Positions 1 through 5,823 of a stretch of DNA of 7,064 nucleotides are shown piece by piece; within the stretch, counting starts at the first letter, position 1, and each line of letters starts with the position of its first letter. Location of the stretch: the NCBI GenBank assembly GCA_016787105.1, contig JAEUVI010000388.1, positions 1 through 7,064 of the forward strand. Reading direction: 5' to 3'. The notes beneath the pieces were generated by a model that was given only the letters and a program-made list of their open reading frames with translations, was not told where the DNA came from and did not search any database. The stretch is from Chitinophagaceae bacterium (GTDB taxonomy: Bacteria > Bacteroidota > Bacteroidia > Chitinophagales > Chitinophagaceae). A program made the position numbers and the translations under genes.

Positions 1-876
1 GCACATCTTACATCAGACATTCTCATTGGTGTTTTCCAGCCTCTCTTTAATGCTTCTCTTATGAAAGAATGGGCTGCTGCAAATGTTACAACTTTTTCAA
101 TGGATATGCTGCCACGTACCACCCGTGCGCAATCAATGGATGTGCTCAGCAGCCAGGCGAATATTGCAGGGTATAAAGCGGTGATTACTGCTGCAAATCT
201 TTATCCGAAATATTTTCCAATGTTCATGACAGCAGCGGGTAGTATTGCGCCTGCAAAGGTGCTGATACTTGGTGCTGGTGTAGCAGGGCTGCAGGCAATT
301 GCTACAGCAAGAAGGTTGGGTGCGGTAGTAGAAGTGTTTGATACAAGGCCTGCCGTAAAGGAAGAAGTAATGAGCCTCGGTGCAAAATTTATCGAAGTAG
401 AAGGCGCTGCTGATGCAAGTAAGGCAGGAGGATATGCAGTAGAACAAACTGAAGAATACAAACAGAAACAACAACAAAAAATAGCTGAAAGTGTAGCAAA
501 AGCGGATATTGTTATTACTACCGCGCAGATACCGGGTAAGAAAGCGCCGTTATTGATTACGGAAGAAATGCTGAAAGCAATGCGCAATGGTTCAGTGATT
601 ATTGATTTGGCAGCTGCTACGGGTGGCAATACCCCTTTCACTAAAAACAATGAAACGGTTACCTATAACGGAGTGAAGATACTCGGTGATTCATCGCTTG
701 CAGCAACGATGCCCTCAGATGCAAGTAAATTGTACGGAAAAAATATCCTGAACTTTTTGCAACTTATTATTGATAAAGAAGGAAAAATAAACCTGAACTG
801 GAATGATGATCTGGTAAAAGGCAGTTGTATTACACATGGGGGAGAGGTAGTGAATGAGAGAGTGAAGAGTTTGTAG
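1..876 (+). CDS. pntA: NAD(P) transhydrogenase subunit alpha part 1 (domain I, NAD(H)-binding), 5' partial
   Basis: This is the soluble domain I subunit of the proton-translocating transhydrogenase. It binds NAD(H) and passes hydride to NADP(H) on domain III of PntB at the cytoplasmic face. The frame is open from base 1, and the residues before the first ATG (base 61) continue the family sequence (DILIGVFQPLFN), so that ATG is internal. About 80-95 N-terminal residues are missing compared with the roughly 380-residue family length. In window numbering (291 residues) I see the RQD-loop residues R39, Q44 and D47 (PRTTRAQSMD), the dinucleotide-binding GAGVAGL at 91-97 followed by the acidic end of the second strand in VFDTRP, then TTAQIPGKKAP and VIIDLAAATGGN. 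It ends right after domain I without membrane helices, as expected for the split-alpha arrangement. It is the first visible gene of the pnt operon, with pntA2 159 bases downstream. Confidence 0.96.
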   Translation, partial: AHLTSDILIGVFQPLFNASLMKEWAAANVTTFSMDMLPRTTRAQSMDVLSSQANIAGYKAVITAANLYPKYFPMFMTAAGSIAPAKVLILGAGVAGLQAIATARRLGAVVEVFDTRPAVKEEVMSLGAKFIEVEGAADASKAGGYAVEQTEEYKQKQQQKIAESVAKADIVITTAQIPGKKAPLLITEEMLKAMRNGSVIIDLAAATGGNTPFTKNNETVTYNGVKILGDSSLAATMPSDASKLYGKNILNFLQLIIDKEGKINLNWNDDLVKGSCITHGGEVVNERVKSL

Positions 877-1001
877 TTTCGGGTTATAGCATTACTATTA
901 AGCTTTCGTTGCGTCGCACACTTGTACGTTCAGTTCTTTGTTCAACAATATTTCAAAACAATAAAACACTTACTGCTATCAGGGCTGTGGGTGGAAAGCC
1001 T

Positions 1002-1017
1002 TCCGCCAACTGGCGGA
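1002..1017. repeat. GC-rich palindrome (TCCGCCA-AC-TGGCGGA), REP-like
   Basis: Two perfect 7-base arms, 1002-1008 and 1011-1017, are separated by only AC. A further T-G wobble flanks the arms at 1001/1018. It is far richer in GC than its surroundings. There is no T-run after it, so it does not look like an intrinsic terminator. It ends 7 bases before the GGAGGG of pntA2. It may act as an mRNA-stabilising or translation-modulating hairpin, or simply be a dispersed palindromic repeat. Confidence 0.6.
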
Positions 1018-1024
1018 GAGGTTT

Positions 1025-1030
1025 GGAGGG
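1025..1030 (+). promoter_or_regulatory. Ribosome binding site of pntA2 (GGAGGG)
   Basis: GGAGGG lies 5 bases before the ATG at 1036. It is a strong purine-rich match to the anti-Shine-Dalgarno sequence and supports this ATG over the upstream in-frame TTG at 922. Strong sites of this kind are uncommon in Bacteroidota, so it may be coincidental. Confidence 0.5.
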
Positions 1031-1035
1031 GCCAT

Positions 1036-1347
1036 ATGTTACAATGGATTCAACAGCACCAGGAAATGATATATATCGTTATCCTGATGATTTTTGTAGG
1101 GATAGAGGTGATAGGCCGTGTGCCATCTGTATTGCATACACCGCTGATGAGTGGTGCCAATGCCATTCACGGTGTTGTAATCATCGGAGCTATAATCGTA
1201 ATGGGTAAAGCTGAGCATGATAATTATCTCGCATTGATATTGGGTTTTTTAGCCGTGATTTTAGGAACATTAAATGTGGTGGGTGGATTTGTTGTGACAG
1301 ATAGAATGTTAGAGATGTTCCGCTCCAAATCAAAACCAAAAAAATAA
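1036..1347 (+). CDS. pntA2: NAD(P) transhydrogenase subunit alpha part 2 (membrane domain II)
   Basis: This 103-residue subunit supplies the alpha-derived helices of the membrane proton channel. There are three membrane segments at about 11-29, 42-57 and 63-87. The family signatures are RVPSVLHTPLMSGANAIHGVV at 28-48 and the C-terminal VTDRMLEMF. A basic tail (RSKSKPKK) follows. The ATG at 1036 is chosen because it gives the usual family length of about 100 residues and is preceded by GGAGGG; the frame stays open to a TTG at 922, but that extension reads through repeat sequence. His45 lies where E. coli PntA has Ser, and corresponds to the alpha2 His proposed to handle protons in Thermus thermophilus. 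It lies between pntA1 and pntB, whose products assemble with it. Confidence 0.95.
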   Translation: MLQWIQQHQEMIYIVILMIFVGIEVIGRVPSVLHTPLMSGANAIHGVVIIGAIIVMGKAEHDNYLALILGFLAVILGTLNVVGGFVVTDRMLEMFRSKSKPKK

Positions 1348-1352
1348 ATCAG

Positions 1353-1365
1353 AAAACCGAAATCC
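1353..1365 (+). repeat. Left arm of inverted repeat flanking the four-helix-bundle gene
   Basis: AAAACCGAAATCC is the reverse complement, at 12 of 13 positions, of 1764-1776 on the other side of the four-helix-bundle gene. A second, shorter pair (CCGAAAAAG at 1379-1387 against CTTTTTTCGG at 1756-1765) is also inverted. It begins 5 bases after the pntA2 stop. The pair may mark the boundaries of an inserted block. Confidence 0.45.
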
Positions 1366-1369
1366 TAAA

Positions 1370-1728
1370 TTGGGAGAGCCGAAAAAGAAATATGATTTAG
1401 AAGAAAGAACAGAGAAATTTTCAATAAGTACAAGGAATTTGTGTGTGAGACTGAAGAAAGATGTTTTAATACAGAATATATAAGACAACTAGTAAGATCT
1501 GCTGGTTCTGTAGCGGCAAACTATATTGAGGCGAATGAAAATCTTGGGCCCAAAGATTTAAAAATGAAAATAAAGATTTCAAGAAAAGAAGCGAAGGAAA
1601 GCAGGCTTTGGTTAAAGCATATACTTGTTTATGGGGATATGGAAATTGAAGCAGAAAAGGATAAGCTGATAAAAGAAACAATCGAGTTGGAAAATATTTT
1701 CGGAGCAATATTGAGAAAATTGGAATAG
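1370..1728 (+). pseudogene. Four helix bundle protein (23S rRNA intervening-sequence protein family), frameshifted
   Basis: The protein belongs to the small four-helix-bundle family found in 23S rRNA intervening sequences and as stand-alone genes in Bacteroidota; its function is unknown. The N-terminal part is read in frame 2 (KKYDLEERTEKF from 1385, ending at a TAA at 1481). The rest is read in frame 1 (NTEYIRQLVRSAGSVAANYIEANE, then KISRKEAKESRLWLKHI and a C-terminal ELENIFGAILRKLE), ending with the TAG at 1726-1728. Joining the frames at the T-run 1464-1467 restores the family spacing, so one base appears lost there. The part left open in frame 1 starts at GTG 1441 (95 residues) and lacks most of helix 1. 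No ATG exists in frame 2 between the stop at 1310 and the gene; TTG 1370 is the only plausible start. It sits between pntA2 and pntB, which are usually adjacent, and is flanked by inverted repeats. It is either a decayed insertion or a sequencing error. Confidence 0.75.
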
Positions 1729-1758
1729 AGATAAACTGCTAAGTGGCGAACTGTCCTT

Positions 1759-1791
1759 TTTTCGGATTTCGATTTTTTTATTTTCGGATTT
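1759..1791 (+). repeat. Right inverted-repeat arm and TTTTCGGATTT direct repeats before pntB
   Basis: TTTTCGGATTT occurs at 1759-1769 and again at 1781-1791, exactly 22 bases apart. Bases 1764-1776 are the inverted partner of 1353-1365. The stretch is very T-rich and ends 12 bases before the pntB ATG. Similar TTCGGATTTCG strings are, from memory, common beside four-helix-bundle genes. No clear TAnnTTTG promoter is present; TATTTTCG at 1779-1786 is only a one-mismatch candidate. Confidence 0.45.
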
Positions 1792-1803
1792 ATATTGGAA
1801 TGT

Positions 1804-3330
1804 ATGGGTCTTAATATTCTTACTCTGTGCTATCTCGTTGGATCGGTAACATTTATTTTAGGGTTAAAAATGTTATCCAATCCTGCGTCTGCAAGAAAGG
1901 GAAACCTTATTGCAGCTGCAGGTATGACGATTGCTATTCTCGCAACTATCTTTTTATACAAAGACGAAGATGGTAATAGCCTCCATAATTACGGATGGAT
2001 ATTCGGCGGTATTATCATTGGTGCAATAATCGGAGTATTGGCTGCAAAAAAAGTGAAAATGACCGCCATGCCGGAGATGGTGAGTTTATTTAATGGAATG
2101 GGCGGTGCTTGTGCGATGCTTATTTCAATTGTGGAGTTTAATCATTTTATTAAATCTCCGAAACTAGATACTTCGTTTGAACTGTATCCACCTTTATCTT
2201 CCTTAGGAGCGGATAATATTCACTTTAGTCTTGCGTATGGACAATTATTGATAATATTTCTTGGTTTAATTATAGGTGCAATATCATTTGCCGGCAGTAT
2301 AATCGCTTGGGGAAAATTAAATGGGCGTATAAAAGACTTTTCTTTTAAGGGACAGCATATTTTCAATCTCGTTTTATTGTTTCTCATTGTTATTGGTATT
2401 GTGTTTACAATCGTAAAAATCAGCGATGGATTTGTTATTTCCATCAGCATATCTCCATTAGATGTGTCTTTCAATACGCAGCCATGGGTTAAAATTTTAT
2501 TCTACCTGATTGTGATTGCTTCGCTGCTGTATGGTGTTCTTTTTGTATTGCCCATCGGCGGTGCCGATATGCCTGTTGTTATTTCGTTATTAAATTCCTT
2601 TACCGGCGTCGCAGCAGCATGCGGCGGTTTTTTGTATGATAATAAAGTAATGCTGACAGGTGGTATACTTGTCGGTGCTGCGGGTACATTGCTCACGATA
2701 CTAATGTGCAAAGCAATGAACCGATCATTGAAAAATGTTTTAATCGGTTCTTTCGGCGCTGTTAATTCACCTTCAGGTGTTGGGGGCAAAGACCAGGGAA
2801 GTTATAAGGAAATTTCAATCAGTGATGCTGCTGTAGTAATGAGTTATGCGAATAAAGTAATGATTGTTCCGGGTTATGGCCTTGCAGTTGCACAGGCACA
2901 ACATGCTTGTCATGAATTGGAAAAGCTGCTCGAAAGTAAAGGAGTGACCGTTAAATATGCGATTCACCCTGTTGCTGGTCGTATGCCAGGACATATGAAT
3001 GTACTACTTGCAGAAGCGGATGTGAGCTACGATAAGCTTTTGGAAATGGAACAGGCCAATGAAGAATTTCCGACAACAGATGTTGTACTGGTATTGGGTG
3101 CAAATGATGTAGTAAACCCTGCTGCTAAAACAGATCCATCATCTCCGATATATGGTATGCCGATACTGGATGTAGAACTGGCGAAGAATGTAATCGTAAA
3201 TAAGCGAAGCATGAAGCCCGGATATGCCGGTATTGAAAATGATTTATTCTTTCAGCCAAAGACATCTATGTTATTTGGTGATGCAAAGAAAGTATTGCAG
3301 GATTTGATTGGGGAGATAAAGAATTTATAG
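1804..3330 (+). CDS. pntB: NAD(P) transhydrogenase subunit beta (membrane domain II and NADP(H)-binding domain III)
   Basis: This 508-residue subunit carries most of the proton channel and the NADP(H) site of transhydrogenase. The N-terminal two thirds hold about nine hydrophobic segments. MTAMPEMVSLFNGMGG lies at 87-102 and IGGADMPVVISLLNSF at 251-266, with D255 and N264 matching the functionally important Asp213 and Asn222 of E. coli. Domain III begins near 350. PGYGLAVAQAQ at 356-366 is the nucleotide fold, followed by HPVAGRMPGHMNVLLAEA (388-405), GANDVVNPAA (432-441), KRSMKPGYAG (467-476) and GDAKK near the end. It is longer than E. coli PntB (462), with extra residues in loops near 115-140 and 207-226. 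Asn97 replaces E. coli His91. I chose ATG 1804 over the in-frame TTG at 1795. It lies downstream of the disrupted four-helix-bundle gene, so transcription from pntA must cross that insertion. Confidence 0.97.
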   Translation: MGLNILTLCYLVGSVTFILGLKMLSNPASARKGNLIAAAGMTIAILATIFLYKDEDGNSLHNYGWIFGGIIIGAIIGVLAAKKVKMTAMPEMVSLFNGMGGACAMLISIVEFNHFIKSPKLDTSFELYPPLSSLGADNIHFSLAYGQLLIIFLGLIIGAISFAGSIIAWGKLNGRIKDFSFKGQHIFNLVLLFLIVIGIVFTIVKISDGFVISISISPLDVSFNTQPWVKILFYLIVIASLLYGVLFVLPIGGADMPVVISLLNSFTGVAAACGGFLYDNKVMLTGGILVGAAGTLLTILMCKAMNRSLKNVLIGSFGAVNSPSGVGGKDQGSYKEISISDAAVVMSYANKVMIVPGYGLAVAQAQHACHELEKLLESKGVTVKYAIHPVAGRMPGHMNVLLAEADVSYDKLLEMEQANEEFPTTDVVLVLGANDVVNPAAKTDPSSPIYGMPILDVELAKNVIVNKRSMKPGYAGIENDLFFQPKTSMLFGDAKKVLQDLIGEIKNL

Positions 3331-3431
3331 AACTAATATTTTTTAGAGTTATCAGGATTAGGAATATGGAGATTGGTTTAAGATTTAAGCGTTTTACTGT
3401 AACGTTATAAGCACGATATACGATTTCTCAC

Positions 3432-3460
3432 TTTGCGGCTTTACTCCTTACGTAGTTTTG
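3432..3460 (+). promoter_or_regulatory. Bacteroidota-type promoter of the M28 peptidase gene
   Basis: A TTTG at 3432-3435 and a TAGTTTTG at 3453-3460 match the -33 TTTG and -7 TAnnTTTG elements, with 17 bases between them. The following C (3461) extends the match. Transcription would start near 3465-3468 and leave a leader of about 95 bases before the ATG at 3563. The 100 bases between the pntB stop and this promoter (3331-3431) show no gene and no convincing terminator hairpin. Confidence 0.6.
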
Positions 3461-3562
3461 CGTGGAATAAAAAGCTGAATAGGGAACATAAAGATGAACG
3501 GAGCGTCGCAACTGGCGTCCAATTTTTATTCAAAGGCCGGCTCCCAAAAATTACAGACTATT

Positions 3563-5788
3563 ATGAGAAAGTATTTATTATCCATTTTATCTCTTTTATT
3601 TTTTGCAATCACATATTCGCAGAAAATCATTGGATTCAGCGAAGCGAATGCTGCAAAACAAACAGACTGGGAAAAACAGTTTGATGCACAACTGAAAGCA
3701 TCCAACCAGGATGAATGGATGAAGTTTCTTACTTCGCATCCGCACCATGTAGGCAGTCCGCAGGATAAAGCGAATGCGGAATACATTGCGAACCTGTTTA
3801 AGCAATGGGGTTATCAAACGGAAATAGAAACTTATTATGTTTTATTTCCAACACCTAAAACAAGGCAGATGGAATTGCTGGGTGCAAACCCGTTTAAAGC
3901 AAAATTGCAGGAACCTACTCTCTCCGCAGATAAAACGTCAGGACAAAAAGCTGAACAATTACCAACATACAATGCGTATTCCGCAGATGGAGATGTTACA
4001 GCTGAGTTGGTATTTGTGAATCGTGGCGTACCTGAAGATTATGAGGAACTGGAAAAAATGGGTGTAGATGTTAAGGGAAAAATTGTGATTGCAAAATATG
4101 GTGGTTCATGGAGAGGAATTAAACCCAAAGTAGCGGCGGAGCATGGAGCCGTTGGCTGTATTATTTATTCTGACCCTGCTGATGATGGTTATGGACAAGG
4201 TGATGATTACCCAAATGGATCATGGCGGCCAAAAGATGGTGCACAGCGTGGCTCGGTAATGGACTTGCCGGTAGCGCCAGGTGATCCTTTAACACCCGGT
4301 ACACCATCGTTGAAAGATGCAAAACGCCTTGAACTGAAAGATGCGTATACACTCATGAAAATTCCGGTGATGCCGATTTCATATAGTGATGCATTGCCAT
4401 TATTGCAATCATTGAAAGGAGCTGTAGCACCTGCTGCATGGCGCGGTGGATTGCCAATCACCTATCATGTTGGCCCCAGCACAGATAAAATTCATTTTAA
4501 GCTTGCATTCAATTGGGACATCAAGCCACTCTATAATGTGATTGCGAAATTGCCCGGAAGTGAATTGCCTGATGAATGGGTAATCCGCGGCAATCACCAT
4601 GATGGTTGGGTGAATGGTGCAGAAGATCCGATTAGCGGAATGGTAGCTGAAATGGATGAAGCAAGGGCGATTGGTGAATTGTATAAAAAAGGGTTTCGTC
4701 CGAAAAGAACACTGGTGTTTTGTGCATGGGATGGAGAGGAGCCTGCATTGTTAGGTTCTACTGAGTGGGTAGAACATCATGCAGAAGAATTAAAACAAAA
4801 AGCAGTTGCTTATATCAATACGGATGGAAATGAACGTGGATTTTTATATGCAGGTGGTTCGCACACACTGGAACCATTCTTTAATGAAATAACTAATGCA
4901 GTAAAAGATCCGCAAACAGGTGTAACTGTAAATGAGCGGAGCTATGCCGGCACATTGGTAAATGGGGATGTGGCTACGCGCAAAAAAACATTGGATGATA
5001 AAACGTTTAAACTGGAACCGCTTGGTTCCGGTTCTGATTTTACTCCTTTTTTGCAGCACCTTGGAATAGCAACATTAAATATAGGCTACGGTGGGGAAGG
5101 GACTGGTGGCCAGTACCACTCCATCTATGATTCGTATGATTATTTTGCACGCTTTGGTGATCCCGGTTTGGTATACGGTGTTACTTTATCACAAACAGCA
5201 GGAAGAACAATGCTGCGTTTAGCCAACGCAGATGTGCTGCCATTTGATTTTAATTCATTTTACAAAACAATCAATGCATATGTAACGGAAGTAAAGACCT
5301 TGCTTGATAACAGTCGTGCAGAAACAGAAATGCAAAACAAGTTAATAAAGGAAAAGATTTATGATTTAGGTAATGATCCGACAAAGAAATTGAAAACACC
5401 GTTAGCAAAAGAAGAGGTGCCGTTTCTCAATTTCAGTAGTGTTGAAAATGCTTTGGTGCGATTAAAGGCTGCAAGCGATACTTTTCAGAAATTGTATAGT
5501 GGCGCCACTTCACTTAGCGCGGATAAGCAAAAACAATTAAACACGATTTTATACAATGCAGAATCAAAACTGGTTCGTACCGAAGGATTGCCCAAACGAA
5601 GCTGGTATAAGCACCAGGTGTATGCGCCGGGATATTATACAGGTTATGGAGTAAAGACATTACCAGCTATCAGGGAAGGCATTGAACAACGAAACTGGAA
5701 AGAAGTACAGGAGAATATTGAAATAATAGCAAAAACTATTGATAGCTATACTCAAAATATAAATGCGGGTATAGCGATTTTGAAATAA
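3563..5788 (+). CDS. Secreted M28 family zinc peptidase, glutamate carboxypeptidase II-like (protease, PA and TFR-dimer domains)
   Basis: A 741-residue exported metallopeptidase. Residues 1-20 (MRKYLLSILSLLFFAITYSQ) form a signal peptide with no lipobox cysteine, which fixes the start at ATG 3563 rather than the in-frame ATG at 3494. The layout matches human GCPII: an N-terminal protease segment with SHPHHVGSP; a PA domain including KGKIVIAKYGGSWRG and IIYSDPADDGYG; the catalytic M28 core; and a C-terminal dimerisation domain with GLPKRSWYKHQVYAPG. The two-zinc site is complete: H345 and D355 (NHHDGW...EDPISG), catalytic E392 and ligand E393 (DGEEP), D421 (INTDG) and H519 (QYHSIYD). It probably trims peptides in the periplasm or outside the cell. 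The human pocket arginines 534 and 536 and Lys699 are replaced, so acidic-peptide specificity is unlikely. It has its own promoter and no evident functional link to the pnt genes. Confidence 0.93.
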   Translation: MRKYLLSILSLLFFAITYSQKIIGFSEANAAKQTDWEKQFDAQLKASNQDEWMKFLTSHPHHVGSPQDKANAEYIANLFKQWGYQTEIETYYVLFPTPKTRQMELLGANPFKAKLQEPTLSADKTSGQKAEQLPTYNAYSADGDVTAELVFVNRGVPEDYEELEKMGVDVKGKIVIAKYGGSWRGIKPKVAAEHGAVGCIIYSDPADDGYGQGDDYPNGSWRPKDGAQRGSVMDLPVAPGDPLTPGTPSLKDAKRLELKDAYTLMKIPVMPISYSDALPLLQSLKGAVAPAAWRGGLPITYHVGPSTDKIHFKLAFNWDIKPLYNVIAKLPGSELPDEWVIRGNHHDGWVNGAEDPISGMVAEMDEARAIGELYKKGFRPKRTLVFCAWDGEEPALLGSTEWVEHHAEELKQKAVAYINTDGNERGFLYAGGSHTLEPFFNEITNAVKDPQTGVTVNERSYAGTLVNGDVATRKKTLDDKTFKLEPLGSGSDFTPFLQHLGIATLNIGYGGEGTGGQYHSIYDSYDYFARFGDPGLVYGVTLSQTAGRTMLRLANADVLPFDFNSFYKTINAYVTEVKTLLDNSRAETEMQNKLIKEKIYDLGNDPTKKLKTPLAKEEVPFLNFSSVENALVRLKAASDTFQKLYSGATSLSADKQKQLNTILYNAESKLVRTEGLPKRSWYKHQVYAPGYYTGYGVKTLPAIREGIEQRNWKEVQENIEIIAKTIDSYTQNINAGIAILK

Positions 5789-5819
5789 TTGATTATATGA
5801 GAATGCGACTATAGTTTTG
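5789..5819 (+). promoter_or_regulatory. Bacteroidota-type promoter of the RsmF-like gene
   Basis: TTG at 5789-5791 and TAGTTTTG at 5812-5819 are 20 bases apart, fitting the TTG / TAnnTTTG consensus. The 9-base element with the following C is identical to that at 3453-3461. The predicted transcription start, about 5823-5827, coincides with the GTG start codon at 5824. The whole 35-base gap between the peptidase stop and the next gene is taken up by this promoter. Confidence 0.55.
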
Positions 5820-5823
5820 CCAA

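Larger units (their letters stand above)
877..1035 (+). repeat. Spacer between pntA1 and pntA2, probable interspersed repeat
   Basis: These 159 bases separate two genes that are usually nearly adjacent. No conserved protein is recognisable, although weak frames read through it. It begins with a stretch containing TTGCGTCGCACACTTGTACG (910-929), which resembles intergenic repeats I associate with Chitinophagaceae genomes. That is memory, not a search. It ends with the palindrome at 1002-1017. The likeliest reading is one or two dispersed non-coding elements inserted into the operon. Confidence 0.4.

Noticed and set aside
201..650. 149-residue minus-strand frame antisense to pntA1
   Set aside because: It is a shadow of a strongly conserved coding region and shows no domain or start context of its own; the other minus-strand frames were rejected for the same reason.
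1002..1017. Intrinsic terminator after pntA1
   Set aside because: The hairpin has only a two-base loop, no following T-run, and lies inside an operon directly before a ribosome binding site.
922..1035. N-terminal extension of pntA2 from the TTG at 922
   Set aside because: The extra 38 residues match nothing in the family and read through the spacer and its palindrome; ATG 1036 has a GGAGGG and gives the normal length.
909..1208. 99-residue frame overlapping pntA2 in another frame
   Set aside because: It starts in the repeat-like spacer and overlaps conserved pntA2 codons; its translation has no recognisable protein character.
1464..1471. Programmed -1 frameshift in the four-helix-bundle gene
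   Set aside because: The bases TTTTAATA do not form an X XXY YYZ slippery site in the upstream frame, and no such frameshifting is known to me for this family.
3331..3431. Terminator or small gene between pntB and the peptidase
   Set aside because: Only weak AT-rich pairings and an 8-base palindrome (TAACGTTA, 3400-3407) are present; no stable stem with a T-run and no coding signal.
3494..3562. Upstream ATG start for the M28 peptidase
   Set aside because: It would place 23 polar residues before a clear signal peptide; ATG 3563 begins exactly at MRKYLLS.
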